The notes under the pieces: model-generated
What the model was told of the DNA's origin: nothing
Seen by the model: only the letters and a program-made list of their open reading frames with translations
The model's database searches: none
Made by a program: the position numbers and the translations under genes
Assembly: GCF_030264295.1 (NCBI RefSeq)
Contig: NZ_CP127173.1
Location: forward strand, 6,021,501 to 6,085,500
DNA from: Amycolatopsis nalaikhensis
Lineage (GTDB): Bacteria > Actinomycetota > Actinomycetes > Mycobacteriales > Pseudonocardiaceae
DNA length: 64,000 nt
Direction of reading: 5' to 3'
In this document: positions 16,972 to 26,018 of the stretch, piece by piece
Layout: each line of letters begins with the position of its first letter
How positions within the stretch are numbered: position 1 is the first letter of the stretch

Positions 16972-18411
16972 ATGGGCAACAAGTTCCTCGAAGGAAACTT
17001 CGCCCCGGTGAGCCGGGAGCACACGATCACCGACCTGGCGGTCACCGGCCGCATCCCGGACTTCCTGGACGGGCGCTACCTGCGCAACGGTCCCAACCCG
17101 CTGTCCGAAGTGGACCCGGCCGCCTACCACTGGTTCATGGGCGACGGCATGGTCCACGGCGTGCGCCTGCGCGACGGCAAGGCCGAGTGGTACCGCAACC
17201 GCTGGGTGCGCAACCCGGCCGTCGCGGCGATGCTGAATGGCGAGGACGCGAGCCGCTTCTGCGGGCTGGACGCGCTCGGCGCCAACACCAACGTCATCGG
17301 TCACGCCGGCAAGACCCTCGCCCTGGTCGAGGCGGGCGCGCCGATCTACGAGCTGACCGACGAGCTCGACACCGTCGGCCGCTGCGACTTCGACGGCACG
17401 CTCCCCGGCGGCTACACCGCCCACCCCAAGCGCGACCCGCGCACCGGCGAGCTGCACGCCGTCTCGTACTTCTTCGGCATGGGCAACAAGGTCCAGTACT
17501 CGGTGATCGACGTCGAGGGCCACGCCCGCCGCACGGTCGACGTCGAGGTCACCGGTTCGCCGATGATGCACGACTTCTCCCTGACCGAGCGGCACGTCGT
17601 GTTCTACGACCTGCCGGTGACGTTCAACGCCGAGATGGCGGTCGCCGCGAGCGTGCCGAGCGCGCTGCGGACGCCCGCGAAACTGGTCGTCTCGGCGATG
17701 GTCGGCAAGGTGCGCGTGCCGGACCCGGTGACGGCGATGATGGCCCGCAAGATCGGCGCCAACGGCGGCCTGCCCTACCGCTGGGACCCGAAGTACCCGG
17801 CGCGGATCGGGGTCATGCCGCGCGAGGGCGGCAGCGGTGACGTCCGGTGGTTCGAGGTCGAGCCGTGCTACGTCTTCCACCCGCTCAACGCCTACGACGA
17901 CGGCGACAGCGTGGTGCTCGACGTCGTCCGCCACCCGAAGATGTTCGACCGCGAGCTGCACGGCCCGGACGAGGGTGGCCCGACGCTGGACCGCTGGACC
18001 GTCGACCTGACGGCGGGCAAGGTGCTGGAGGAGCGCCTCGACGACCGCGGCCAGGAGTTCCCGCGCGTCGACGAGCGGCTCGTCGGCCGCCACCACCGCT
18101 ACGGCTACGCGATGTCGGCCGACGGCGGCGCGAACCCCGGCGGCTCCCTGCTCAAGCACGACTTCCAGACGGGCTCACGCGAAGAGCGCGCGTTCGGCGC
18201 GGGCCGCCAGCCCGGCGAGTTCGTCTTCGTCCCGTGCCACGAAGACGCGGCCGAGGATGACGGCGTCCTGATGGGCTTCGTCTTCGACCCGGCGACCCAG
18301 CGCAGCGACCTGACGATCCTGGACGCCGGGACGCTGGAGACCGTGGCCGCGATCCACCTGCCGGACCGCGTGCCGAACGGCTTCCACGGCAACTGGGTCG
18401 CCGCGGGCTAG
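16972..18411 (+). CDS. Carotenoid oxygenase (RPE65/CCO family)
   Basis: A 479-residue iron-dependent dioxygenase that would cleave a conjugated double bond in a carotenoid, apocarotenoid or stilbene. N-terminal signature: [17 protein letters not shown] and [12 protein letters not shown]. The four iron-binding histidines of the seven-bladed propeller can be placed at [33 protein letters not shown] and the C-terminal GFHGNWVA. The length is typical. Transcription is divergent from the TetR gene through two operators. The stop codon TAG overlaps that of the convergent fdhD gene within one CTAG tetranucleotide. Confidence 0.92.
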   Translation: MGNKFLEGNFAPVSREHTITDLAVTGRIPDFLDGRYLRNGPNPLSEVDPAAYHWFMGDGMVHGVRLRDGKAEWYRNRWVRNPAVAAMLNGEDASRFCGLDALGANTNVIGHAGKTLALVEAGAPIYELTDELDTVGRCDFDGTLPGGYTAHPKRDPRTGELHAVSYFFGMGNKVQYSVIDVEGHARRTVDVEVTGSPMMHDFSLTERHVVFYDLPVTFNAEMAVAASVPSALRTPAKLVVSAMVGKVRVPDPVTAMMARKIGANGGLPYRWDPKYPARIGVMPREGGSGDVRWFEVEPCYVFHPLNAYDDGDSVVLDVVRHPKMFDRELHGPDEGGPTLDRWTVDLTAGKVLEERLDDRGQEFPRVDERLVGRHHRYGYAMSADGGANPGGSLLKHDFQTGSREERAFGAGRQPGEFVFVPCHEDAAEDDGVLMGFVFDPATQRSDLTILDAGTLETVAAIHLPDRVPNGFHGNWVAAG

Positions 18412-19233
18412 GTCAGGATGCGGTGGTCGCCGGTGTAGAGGTTCATCGAGTCGCCGCGCAGGAAGCCGACGAGCGTCATGCCGTTCTCCTCGGCCAGCTC
18501 GACCGCCAGCGACGACGGCGCGGACACCGCGGCCAGCAGCCCGATCCCGGCCATCGCGGCCTTCTGCACCAGCTCGAACGACGCGCGCCCGGACACCAGC
18601 AGTCCGTGGCCGGGCGCGGGCACCCGGCCTTCGAGGACGGCCCAGCCGAGGACCTTGTCGACCGCGTTGTGCCGCCCGACGTCTTCGCGGACGACGTCGA
18701 GTTCGCCGTCCGGGGTGAACAGCGCCGCCGCGTGCAGGCCGCCGGTGCTGGCGAACACCTTCTGCCGGGCGCGCAGGGCGTCGGGCAGCCCGGCCAGCGT
18801 CTCGCTCTTCACCGCGAACGCGGCTTCGGCGGGGGAGAAGCGGGTGCGGAGCTTGACCGCGTCCAGCGCGGCCTTGCCGCAGACCCCGCACGACGAAGTC
18901 GTGTAGAAGTTGCGCTCGACGCCGGTGTCCGGCGGGGCGACGCCCTCGGCCAGCGCGATGTCCAGCACGTTGTAGGTGTTGCGGCCCTGGTCGTCGACGC
19001 CGTCGCAGTAGCGGGCGACGGCGATGTCCTCGCGGCCGCCGATCACTCCTTCGGACAGCAGGAAGCCGTGGGCGAAGCTCGACGTCGTGCCCCGGCGTGC
19101 GCATGGTGACGGCCAGTGCCTTGCCGCCCACCCGCAGCTCGAGGGGTTCTTCGGCCGCCAGCGCGTCGGGACGGCGCCGGTCGCCGGTCGCGGAGATCCG
19201 CCGGACCGGCCTGCGCACGGTCACCCTGCCCAT
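18408..19233 (-). pseudogene. fdhD: Formate dehydrogenase accessory sulfurtransferase FdhD, with a +1 frameshift
   Basis: FdhD transfers sulfur to the molybdenum cofactor of formate dehydrogenases. The N-terminal part reads [13 protein letters not shown] through [10 protein letters not shown] and [12 protein letters not shown] from the ATG at 19233. It then leaves frame at a doubled base (19075-19076). The remainder is in the next frame: [14 protein letters not shown], the catalytic Cys loop [25 protein letters not shown], and the end at 18408. The total span of 826 bp is one base over a multiple of three, and losing one base gives 274 residues, a normal length. The change is either a real inactivation or a base-calling error. 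The gene stands divergent from the OFA transporter. Confidence 0.85.
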
Positions 19234-19285
19234 CGGGACACCTTTCTCAGCCCTCAAGTTTGACACCCGGATGGTGCAACGTCGG

Positions 19286-19299
19286 GTATTTAGTAATAC
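19286..19299. promoter_or_regulatory. Short palindrome in the fdhD/OFA divergent spacer
   Basis: GTATT-TAGT-AATAC is a 5-bp-arm inverted repeat in the 102-bp spacer, 37 bp before the transporter start. It is in the form of GntR/FadR-like operators. A TTGACA at 19260-19265 could be a -35 box for the transporter, but the spacing to a -10 is poor. The call is tentative. Confidence 0.35.
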
Positions 19300-19335
19300 A
19301 TTCCCTCCATCATCCCCAGAGTACGGAGGGATCCG

Positions 19336-20691
19336 ATGGCTCTCGGCTTCCTGGACCGATCCCGGATCGTGGCACCACCAGGCTGGACGCGCTGGCTGGT
19401 GCCGCCGGCGGCCCTTTCGGTACACCTGTCGATCGGGCAGGCCTACGCGTGGAGCGTGTTCAAGACCCCGCTCGAGAAGACGATGGACCTGAACGGCACG
19501 CAGAGCTCGCTGCCGTTCCAGCTCGGCATCGTCATGCTCGGGCTGTCCGCGGCCTTCGGCGGCACGCTCGTCGAGCGCAACGGCCCGCGCTGGGCGATGT
19601 TCGTGTCGATGTGCTGCTTCAGCGGCGGGTTCCTGATCTCCGCGCTGGGCGTCGCGACCGGGCAGTTCTGGCTGGTCGTGGTGGGCTACGGCGGGCTCGG
19701 CGGCGTCGGCCTCGGCATCGGCTACATCTCGCCGGTGTCGACGCTGATCAAGTGGTTCCCGGACCGGCCGGGCATGGCCACCGGCATCGCGATCATGGGC
19801 TTCGGCGGCGGCGCGCTGATCGCCTCGCCGTGGTCGTCGTCGATGCTCGGCAGCTCGCCGACCACGGGCACCATCGCGACGGCGTTCCTGGTCCACGGCG
19901 TCGTCTACGCGGTGTTCATGTCGATGGGCTGGCTGCTCGTCCGGGTGCCGGCCGACGACTGGAAGCCGGCGGGCTGGGTGCCGAAGACCGACCACGGCAA
20001 GGCGATGATCAGCACGGCGAACGTCTCGGCCGCCAACGCGATCAAGACGCCGCAGTTCTGGTGCCTGTGGGTGGTGCTGTGCTTCAACGTCACCGCGGGC
20101 ATCGGGATCCTGGAGAAGGCGTCCCCGATGATCGTGGACTTCTTCAAGAGCACGTCCACTCCGGTCGGCACGGCCGCGGCGGCGGGCTTCGTCGCGCTGC
20201 TGTCGCTGTGCAACATGCTCGGCCGGTTCGTCTGGTCGTCCACTTCGGACCTGGTGGGGCGCAAGAACATCTACCGCACCTACCTCGGCGTCGGCGCGGT
20301 GCTGTACCTGGTGATCGCGCTGACGGAGAACTCGTCGAAGCTCGTGTTCATCCTGTGCGCGATGGTGATCCTGTCGTTCTACGGCGGCGGGTTCGCGACG
20401 GTCCCGGCGTACCTGAAGGACCTCTTCGGCACCTACCAGGTGGGCGCGATCCACGGCAGGCTGCTGACGGCGTGGTCGGTGGCGGGCGTGCTCGGCCCGC
20501 TGATCGTCAACCGCATCGCGGACAGCCAGAAGGCGGCGGGCAAGTCCGGCCCGGCGCTGTACGAGCTGTCGTTCTACATCATGATCGGCCTGCTGGTGGT
20601 CGGCTTCGTGGCCAACGAGCTGGTGCGCCCGGTCAAGGAGAAGTACCACGAGCCCGCGGTGGCGGGCACGGCCGCGAGGAGTGAGGCGTGA
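19336..20691 (+). CDS. OFA-family MFS transporter (oxalate/formate antiporter type)
   Basis: A 451-residue 12-helix major facilitator. The N-terminal motif VPPAALSVHLSIGQAYAWSV, followed by FQLGIVMLGLSAAFGG and PRWAMF, is characteristic of the oxalate/formate antiporter group. The central loop is ADDWKPAGW and the C-half has FVWSSTSDLVGRKNIY. It probably exchanges formate, oxalate or another small monocarboxylate. The ATG at 19336 precedes LGFLDRSRIV. Its stop overlaps the start of the 41-residue small protein gene (TGATG). It is divergent from fdhD. Confidence 0.9.
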   Translation: MALGFLDRSRIVAPPGWTRWLVPPAALSVHLSIGQAYAWSVFKTPLEKTMDLNGTQSSLPFQLGIVMLGLSAAFGGTLVERNGPRWAMFVSMCCFSGGFLISALGVATGQFWLVVVGYGGLGGVGLGIGYISPVSTLIKWFPDRPGMATGIAIMGFGGGALIASPWSSSMLGSSPTTGTIATAFLVHGVVYAVFMSMGWLLVRVPADDWKPAGWVPKTDHGKAMISTANVSAANAIKTPQFWCLWVVLCFNVTAGIGILEKASPMIVDFFKSTSTPVGTAAAAGFVALLSLCNMLGRFVWSSTSDLVGRKNIYRTYLGVGAVLYLVIALTENSSKLVFILCAMVILSFYGGGFATVPAYLKDLFGTYQVGAIHGRLLTAWSVAGVLGPLIVNRIADSQKAAGKSGPALYELSFYIMIGLLVVGFVANELVRPVKEKYHEPAVAGTAARSEA

Positions 20692-20816
20692 TGAGCGAGC
20701 CGTCGACCGAGCCGAACCGCGTGCCGCTGATGGTGCTGGCCTGGGCGTGGGTGGTGCTCCCGTTCGGCTACGGCGTGTACCAGCTGTTCCTCAAGCTGGT
20801 GCAGCTCTTCGGCTGA
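20691..20816 (+). CDS. MFS transporter small subunit-like protein (41 residues)
   Basis: A 41-residue, single-helix protein (MSEPSTEPNRVPLMVLAWAW, then PFGYGVYQLFLKLVQLFG). Its ATG shares a base with the transporter stop codon. Small one-helix proteins of this kind with a conserved WAWVVLPFGYGVY-like core are known directly after OFA-family transporters and are thought to stabilise them. The coupling by TGATG supports equimolar synthesis. Confidence 0.8.
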   Translation: MSEPSTEPNRVPLMVLAWAWVVLPFGYGVYQLFLKLVQLFG

Positions 20817-20838
20817 CGTCCGCCAGTCGCCCCGCCGG

Positions 20839-20868
20839 TCGTGAGTGTTTAGGGCGGTTCTAACCGCC
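20839..20868. repeat. Left part of the second 46-bp palindrome plus 16-bp target duplication
   Basis: GTCGTGAGTGTTTAGGGCGG and the following bases up to 20868 form the left arm, the centre CT and the first bases of the right arm. The last 16 bp (20853-20868, GGCGGTTCTAACCGCC) are repeated exactly at 23495-23510, where the palindrome resumes and ends at 23525. The insertion sequence therefore entered at the centre of the hairpin. Confidence 0.88.
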
Positions 20869-20951
20869 TGTCCCAGTTCAGGACATCGTGAACAGGTGAT
20901 GTTTCAGGACATCGTGGACACTGACCGGCCTGTCAGTGTGGTGACCAGTAG

Positions 20952-21478
20952 TTGTGTGGTGATCATGCGGCGATGGGCAGAGCAGGGTTTTCGATGGATC
21001 CTGAGTTCGTCGCCGCGGTCGCGCAGGCTGCGTCGGGTGAGAAAATCAACATCGCACGGTTCTGCCGCGAGCACGGCGTGTCCCGCACGGTGTTCCACAA
21101 GTACCTGAACCGGTTCCGCGCCGAAGGCGCCGAAGGGTTCACCCGCCGCAGCACCGCCCCGCACCACCACCCGGCCGCGCTCGGGCCGACGGTGGCGGAG
21201 GCGGTGCTGCGGGCCCGCAAAGAACTCGCCGACGAAGGGCTCGACAACGGGCCGATCTCGATCCGCTGGCGGCTGGAAGCCCAGGGCCACGACCGGGTGC
21301 CATCGCAGTCGGCGGTCTACCGGATCCTGCGCGAACACGGCCAGATCGTCCCGCAACCCCGCAAGAAACCCCGCACCCGGCGCCGGTTCGAATACGCCGA
21401 CCCCAACGGCTGCTGGCAGATCGACGGCATGGAACACTACCTCGCCGACGGCACCAAGGTCTGCATCATCCAGCTCCT
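20952..21478 (+). pseudogene. IS481-type transposase, N-terminal part
   Basis: This fragment gives the first ~175 codons of an integrase-like transposase. It has a helix-turn-helix (NIARFCREHGVSRTVFHKYL), a second DNA-binding region (PSQSAVYRILREHG) and the first catalytic Asp in GCWQIDGMEHYLADG. The natural start is one of the ATGs at 20973 or 20994 (MDPEFVAAVAQAA). The frame is broken at IIQLL by the IS3-family insertion. The in-frame tail GPPR and its stop (21492-21494) come from the inner element. Confidence 0.85.
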
Positions 21479-21518
21479 TGGACCGCCCCGGTGATGTTGG
21501 AGGCCGGTTGAGTTGGTT

Positions 21519-22367
21519 CTAGACCACTGCGCCAGACTCAGTGGCCGTGGCGCGGAACGTCTCCTCGTACTCAGCCGGAGGGGTGTTCCCGCAGAAAGAA
21601 TGTAGCCGTTCCCTGTTGTACCAGGCAACCCATTCCATGGTGGCCAGCGTCACGTCCGTGGTGTTCTCCCAGTCGCCTCGGTAGTCGATGAGCTCCTTCT
21701 TGTAGAGACTGTTGAGCGATTCGGCTGCGGCATTGTCATAGGAATCTCCTGTGCTGCCCACCGAACGCGCCGCGCCGATCTGATCAAGCCGCTCGGCGTA
21801 GCGAATGGAGGTATATTGAACGCCTCTATCGGAATGGTGAACAAGACCGTCAATACCGCCTCCGGAACTGCCTCCACGTGCCCAGATTGCCATCTCCAGA
21901 GCGTCGAGCGCGAGGTCGGCACCCAGGTGATCGGCGACCTGCCAGCCGAGGATCCGCCGGGAGTACAGGTCCTGGACGAACGCGGTGTACGCCCAGCCGG
22001 CCGCGGTGGCGACGTAGGTGATGTCGGCGACCCACCGCTGGTCCGGCGCGTCCGCGGTGAAGTCACGTTCAAGCAGGTCACCTGGCCTGTCCGCAGCCGG
22101 GATGGTGGTCCGTGGCCGCTTACGGGGCGCAGTCACCCCGCTGATACCCAGCTCGCGCATCAGCCGCTCGACCGTGCACCGCGCCACCTCGACACCGTCC
22201 CGACCGAGCTGGCGCCATACCTTCCGTGCCCCGTACAGGCCACGCCCCGGCCCATGCCACACCCGCAGAATCTCCTTCTTCAGCCATTCGTCCCGGACCG
22301 CGCGAGCAGACGGGGCCGACTCCCGTTTCTTCGCCGCCCAATACGTCGACGGCGACACCTCCAGCAC
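21519..22367 (-). CDS. IS3-family transposase OrfB (integrase core)
   Basis: This is the catalytic half of the IS3-family transposase. The core has an HTH_21 region (WLKKEILRVWHGPGRGLYGARKVW-like, here in segments), then a DDE domain: Asp in QRWVADITYV, Asp in LVHHSDRGVQYTS, and Glu in YDNAAAESLNSLYK. The ORF in this frame remains open upstream of the listed start to the slip site G-TTT-TTC at 22460-22454. The functional product is therefore probably the OrfAB fusion, with residues such as LVEFIDTHRDQFGVEPIC from the overlap. No defect is visible. Confidence 0.9.
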   Translation of the reverse strand: MLEVSPSTYWAAKKRESAPSARAVRDEWLKKEILRVWHGPGRGLYGARKVWRQLGRDGVEVARCTVERLMRELGISGVTAPRKRPRTTIPAADRPGDLLERDFTADAPDQRWVADITYVATAAGWAYTAFVQDLYSRRILGWQVADHLGADLALDALEMAIWARGGSSGGGIDGLVHHSDRGVQYTSIRYAERLDQIGAARSVGSTGDSYDNAAAESLNSLYKKELIDYRGDWENTTDVTLATMEWVAWYNRERLHSFCGNTPPAEYEETFRATATESGAVV

Positions 22368-22420
22368 GGCACAGATCGGCTCGACACCGAACTGATCCCG
22401 GTGGGTATCGATGAACTCGA

Positions 22421-22738
22421 CTAGCGCGGCGGTTTCGGGTCGAGTTCCCGGGCGAAAAACGCCGACGCGGCCTTCAGGATCTCGTTCGCCCGTCGCAGTT
22501 CACGATTCTCCCGCTCCAGCTCAGCGATCCGCTGGATATCACTTGTCGACGTACCGGGCCGCTTCCCACCATCGACCTCGGCCTGCCGCACCCAGGTCCG
22601 CAACGCCTCCCGATGCACACCAAGCTGGTCAGCGACCCGAGCGATCACACCCGTCCGCTCGCCCTGCTCACGTAGCTCAAAGACCATCCGGACCGCACGT
22701 TCCCGCAGCTCAGACGAGTATTTCCTCGGTGGTGCCAT
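22421..22738 (-). CDS. IS3-family transposase OrfA
   Basis: A 105-residue DNA-binding protein of the IS3 family. It has a helix-turn-helix (YSSELRERAVRMVFE, then VADQLGVHREALRTWVRQAE) and a C-terminal leucine-zipper coiled coil (IQRIAELERENRELRRANEI). Near the 3' end, GCG-TTT-TTC-GCC provides a slippery run for -1 frameshifting into OrfB. It ends LDPKPPR. Confidence 0.9.
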   Translation of the reverse strand: MAPPRKYSSELRERAVRMVFELREQGERTGVIARVADQLGVHREALRTWVRQAEVDGGKRPGTSTSDIQRIAELERENRELRRANEILKAASAFFARELDPKPPR

Positions 22739-22790
22739 AGCTCCTCACCTTTCCAGGTATCAGAGCCTCCAACCAACCCGGGGCGGTCCA

Positions 22791-23460
22791 CCTCGACGAC
22801 CACTCCCGCCTCGACGTCGGCACCTACGCCGCGGACAGCGAGAACACCACCAACGCCTGGGCCGCGCTGCAACACGCCTTCGCCGGCTACGGCCTGCCCG
22901 TCAAACTCCTCTCCGACAACGGGCTGGCCTTCTCCGGCAAACACCGCGGCCGGATGGTCGAACTCGAACGCCACCTCGCCCAGCTCGGCGTCACCACCAT
23001 CGCCTCCACCCCGCACCACCCGCAAACCTGCGGCAAGGACGAACGCAGCCACCAGACCCTGCAGAAATGGCTCGCCGCCCGACCACCCGCCGACAACCTC
23101 GCAACCCTGCAACGGCTTCTCGACGAATACCGCACGATCTACAACAACCGCCGCCACCAAAGCCTCAACGGCCTCACCCCACAGCAGCGCTACGACGCCC
23201 GACCGAAAGCCACCCCCGCCACCGGCCCTCGCCGGCCCAGCGGCGTCACCACCCGACCTGTCTCAGCCACCGGCGTGATCGCCTTCTCCGGCTGCTCCAT
23301 CGTCCTGGGACGCACCTGGGCCGGTCACACCGCCACCATCTACTGGCAAGGCGACCGCGTCACAGTCATGATCAACGACACGGTCGCCCGCCAGCTCACC
23401 CTAGACCGATCGGTACGCTACCAACGCCTCACCAACCCCAAACTGTCTGCGAAGTCCTGA
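22791..23460 (+). pseudogene. IS481-type transposase, C-terminal part
   Basis: This is the rest of the split transposase, resuming as LDDHSRLDVGTYAADSENT directly after the CCT duplication. The second Asp is in KLLSDNGLAFSG and the Glu in GKDERSHQTLQKWL. The IS481-typical tail YNNRRHQSLNGLTPQQRYD is followed by a beta-rich C-terminal domain. Joining 21478 to 22794 restores one open frame of about 620 codons minus the insert, so the split is a single event with no further decay. Confidence 0.88.
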
Positions 23461-23494
23461 AACACATCTGTTCACGAAGTCCTGAAACATGACA

Positions 23495-23525
23495 GGCGGT
23501 TCTAACCGCCCTAAACACTCACGAC
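23495..23525. repeat. Right part of the second 46-bp palindrome
   Basis: The 16-bp target duplication (23495-23510) followed by the outer right arm CTAAACACTCACGAC. Together with 20839-20868 it rebuilds the same palindrome seen at 15101-15146. The downstream SDR gene starts 46 bp later. Confidence 0.88.
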
Positions 23526-23570
23526 CGGGCCTGGGATCATGGTGCGCGTAACCGACTTCGGAGGTGTGCC

Positions 23571-24323
23571 GTGTCTCGTGGTGTGCTCGTCACCGGCGCG
23601 TCCCGGGGCATCGGGCGCGCCGTGGCCGAGGCGTTCGCCGCGCAAGGCGATCGCGTGGCCGTCCACTACGGACACCGCGCCGCCGACGCCGAGGTAACCC
23701 TCGCCGCCCTCCCCGGCGAAGGACACGTCCTCGTCGGCGGTGACCTCGCCGATCCCGAAGCGGCGCAACGCATCGCCGACACCGCCGAGACCGCGCTGGA
23801 CGGCGTCGACGTGCTGGTCAACAACGCCGCCGTCGCGACCTCGCCCGAGACCGCGCACCCCGTCGCCGAAGTGTCCTATGCGGACTGGCAACGGATCTGG
23901 CGCCGCACGCTCGACGTCAACCTCGTCGGCGCCGCGAACGTCAGCTACTGCGTCGCCCGGCACCTCATCGCCCGCGGTGCGCCCGGCCGGATCGTCAACA
24001 TCGGGTCGCGCGGGGCCTTCCGGGGCGAGCCCGACCACCCCGCCTACGGGGCCAGCAAGGCCGCCCTGCACGCGCTCGGCCAGTCGCTTGCCGTTTCACT
24101 CGCGCCGCACGGGATCTCCGTGACCTCCGTCGCGCCCGGCTTCACCGCCACCGAGCGGGTCGCCGACCGGATCGACGACGCCCTGCGCGCGCAGAGCCCG
24201 TTCGGCCGGGTCGGCACGCCCGAAGAGGTCGCCGCGGCCGTCGTCTACCTGGCCTCCGCCGAGGCGACCTGGGCCGCCGGCGCGATCCTCGACCTCAACG
24301 GCGCCTCGCACCTGCGGATGTGA
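23571..24323 (+). CDS. Short-chain dehydrogenase/reductase (FabG-like)
   Basis: A 250-residue classical SDR that would oxidise or reduce a carbonyl/alcohol with NAD(P)(H). It has the cofactor loop TGASRGIGRAVAE (residues 7-19), NNAAV, Ser in IVNIGSRGAF, and the catalytic Tyr/Lys in PAYGASKAALHALGQS. The end ILDLNGASHLRM is typical. It has a GTG start at 23571 after a GGAGG-like site. The residue after TGASRGIG does not give a firm cofactor preference. No pathway partner is adjacent. Confidence 0.9.
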   Translation: MSRGVLVTGASRGIGRAVAEAFAAQGDRVAVHYGHRAADAEVTLAALPGEGHVLVGGDLADPEAAQRIADTAETALDGVDVLVNNAAVATSPETAHPVAEVSYADWQRIWRRTLDVNLVGAANVSYCVARHLIARGAPGRIVNIGSRGAFRGEPDHPAYGASKAALHALGQSLAVSLAPHGISVTSVAPGFTATERVADRIDDALRAQSPFGRVGTPEEVAAAVVYLASAEATWAAGAILDLNGASHLRM

Positions 24324-24372
24324 CCTGCCTCACCCGTGCAGCAGGCCCGGGCCGGGATGCGTCGGTAGGGGC

Positions 24373-25776
24373 GTGCATCCTCTGGGGAAGATCGTCGTCG
24401 CCGCGCTGGCCCTCGTCGTCTTCTGCGGCACCGCGTACGGGTACGTGAACCTGCGGGCCCTCGACGACGTGACGCGCGACAGCGTGATCGACGGGGACGG
24501 CGGGACGAAGCCGGGCGAGCAGCCCGCCGACGGCTCCCTCGACATCCTGCTCGTCGGCCGGGATTCCCGCGACGACCAGCAGGGCAAGCCGCTGCCGCCG
24601 GAACTGCTCCGGGAACTGCGGGTCGGGGCCAACGGCGACGACCTCACCGACACGCTGATCGTGCTGCGCGTCCCGAACGGCACCCGGGAGGTGAAAGCGT
24701 TCTCCATCCCGCGGGACAGCTACGTCTCGATGCCCGGCGGGAAGGGGAAGATCAACGCCGCCTTCGGGCGGGCGAAGGCCGCGGAAGCGCGGCGGCAGCG
24801 CGAAGCGGGGGAGACCGACAAGGCCAAGATCCAGCAGGCCGCCCTCACCGCCGGGCGCCGGGCGACACGGCAGGCGGTCGAGGACCTCACCGGCGTCAAG
24901 ATCGACCACTTCGCCGAGGTCAACCTGCTCAGCTTCTACGAGATCAGCAAGGCCGTCGGCGGCGTCGACGTCTGCCTCAAGAAGGCCACCCAGGACCGGA
25001 ACTCCGGCGCGGACTTCCCCGCCGGGCCGCAACGCATCCAGGGCGCCGACGCGCTGGCCTTCGTCCGCCAGCGCGACAACCTCCCCGGCACCGACTTCGA
25101 CCGCGTCCGGCGCCAGCAGGTCTTCCTCGCCGGGCTGGCGCGGCAGGTGCTCTCGGCGGGCACGCTCGCCGACCCGGGGAAGGTGTCCGACCTGATCGAG
25201 GCGGTGAAGCGCTCGGTCGTGCTGGACGATTCCTGGAACCTGCTCGACTTCGTCGGGCAGATGCGCGGGGTCAGCGGGGGCGGTATCCAGTTCGCCACGA
25301 TCCCGGTCGTCAACGTCGACTACCGCTACGACCCGGACAGTCCCCGTGCGACGGCGGTGCAGGTCGACCCGGCGGCGGTGAAGGCGTTCGCGGCGAGCCT
25401 GATCGGGGCGCCCGCCCCCACGGCGCCGGCGTCCCCGGTCACCGTCGACGTTTCCAACGCGAGTCCGCGCGACGGCTTGGCGTCCCGCGTCGCGGGTTTC
25501 CTGAAGGACAAGGGGTTCACGCCGGGCAAGAAGGAGACCGTCAGCTCCCGGCGGACGTCGCTGGTCCGCTTCGGCCCCGACCTCGCGGAGCGGGGCGCCG
25601 AGGTGGCGAAGCTGCTCGGCGGGCTGGCGACGCAGCAGTCCGCGGCCGTCCCGGCGGGACACGTCGAGGTGGTCCTCGGGACCGTCTACTCCGGTCCCGG
25701 CGTCGCGGACGGCGGGGGCGCGCCCGCCGGTGGCGACGAACCGATCACCTCCGCCGGGGTCGTTTGCGTGAATTGA
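24373..25776 (+). CDS. LytR-CpsA-Psr (LCP) family protein with LytR_C domain
   Basis: A 467-residue enzyme that attaches glycopolymers such as arabinogalactan or teichoic-acid-like chains to peptidoglycan. It has one N-terminal membrane anchor (IVVAALALVVFCGTAYGY). The LCP catalytic domain contains DILLVGRDSRDD, DTLIVLRVP, FSIPRDSYVSMPG, GKINAAF and ADALAFVRQRDNL with its conserved Arg/Asp pairs. The C-terminal LytR_C domain runs from about residue 350 (VTVDVSNASPRDGLASRVAG). It has a GTG start at 24373. It begins 49 bp after the SDR gene and may be co-transcribed. Confidence 0.92.
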   Translation: MHPLGKIVVAALALVVFCGTAYGYVNLRALDDVTRDSVIDGDGGTKPGEQPADGSLDILLVGRDSRDDQQGKPLPPELLRELRVGANGDDLTDTLIVLRVPNGTREVKAFSIPRDSYVSMPGGKGKINAAFGRAKAAEARRQREAGETDKAKIQQAALTAGRRATRQAVEDLTGVKIDHFAEVNLLSFYEISKAVGGVDVCLKKATQDRNSGADFPAGPQRIQGADALAFVRQRDNLPGTDFDRVRRQQVFLAGLARQVLSAGTLADPGKVSDLIEAVKRSVVLDDSWNLLDFVGQMRGVSGGGIQFATIPVVNVDYRYDPDSPRATAVQVDPAAVKAFAASLIGAPAPTAPASPVTVDVSNASPRDGLASRVAGFLKDKGFTPGKKETVSSRRTSLVRFGPDLAERGAEVAKLLGGLATQQSAAVPAGHVEVVLGTVYSGPGVADGGGAPAGGDEPITSAGVVCVN

Positions 25777-26018
25777 GCGTTCCGCTTTCCGTCCGATTTC
25801 ACGAAATGCGCCCTTGATTTCCGCAAGCGGCGCGACGGCTCTTTCCGGCCCACCGGACCACGGTGGACCACCCGGGTCACTGGTCTTGACGCTGCCCCAC
25901 TGGTGAGGCAGGGTGCGGTGACCGTCGGCGGCAGCACCGTCCGGCGGCCCGGAAATGATCACCCGATCGGTGTTGTTCCGGAAAGTCAATTTCGAGAAAT
26001 ACGGAAAGTCCGGAACCT

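Larger units (their letters stand above)
21479..22790 (-). mobile_element. IS3-family insertion sequence inside the IS481-type transposase
   Basis: A 1,312-bp element with terminal inverted repeats TGGACCGCCCCGG at both ends, continued on each side by a GTTGGAGGC match. The flanking target duplication is CCT (21476-21478 and 22791-22793). It has two overlapping minus-strand ORFs in the order orfA-orfB, joined by a probable -1 frameshift. It is intact and younger than the element that it splits. Confidence 0.92.
20869..23494 (+). mobile_element. IS481-type element, interrupted by an IS3-family element
   Basis: The ends are related inverted repeats. The left end, TGTCCCAGTTCAGGACATCG, is matched by the complement of the right end, TGTCATGTTTCAGGACTTCG. 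A second GTTTCAGGAC motif lies about 25 bp further in on both sides. The flanking direct repeat of 16 bp is long for this group. Without the inner element (21479-22790 and one CCT) it would be about 1.3 kb with one plus-strand transposase gene. Confidence 0.88.

Noticed and set aside
19097-20684. Plus-strand ORFs overlapping fdhD and the transporter
   Set aside because: They lack any family motif, and the codon pattern fits the real genes in other frames.
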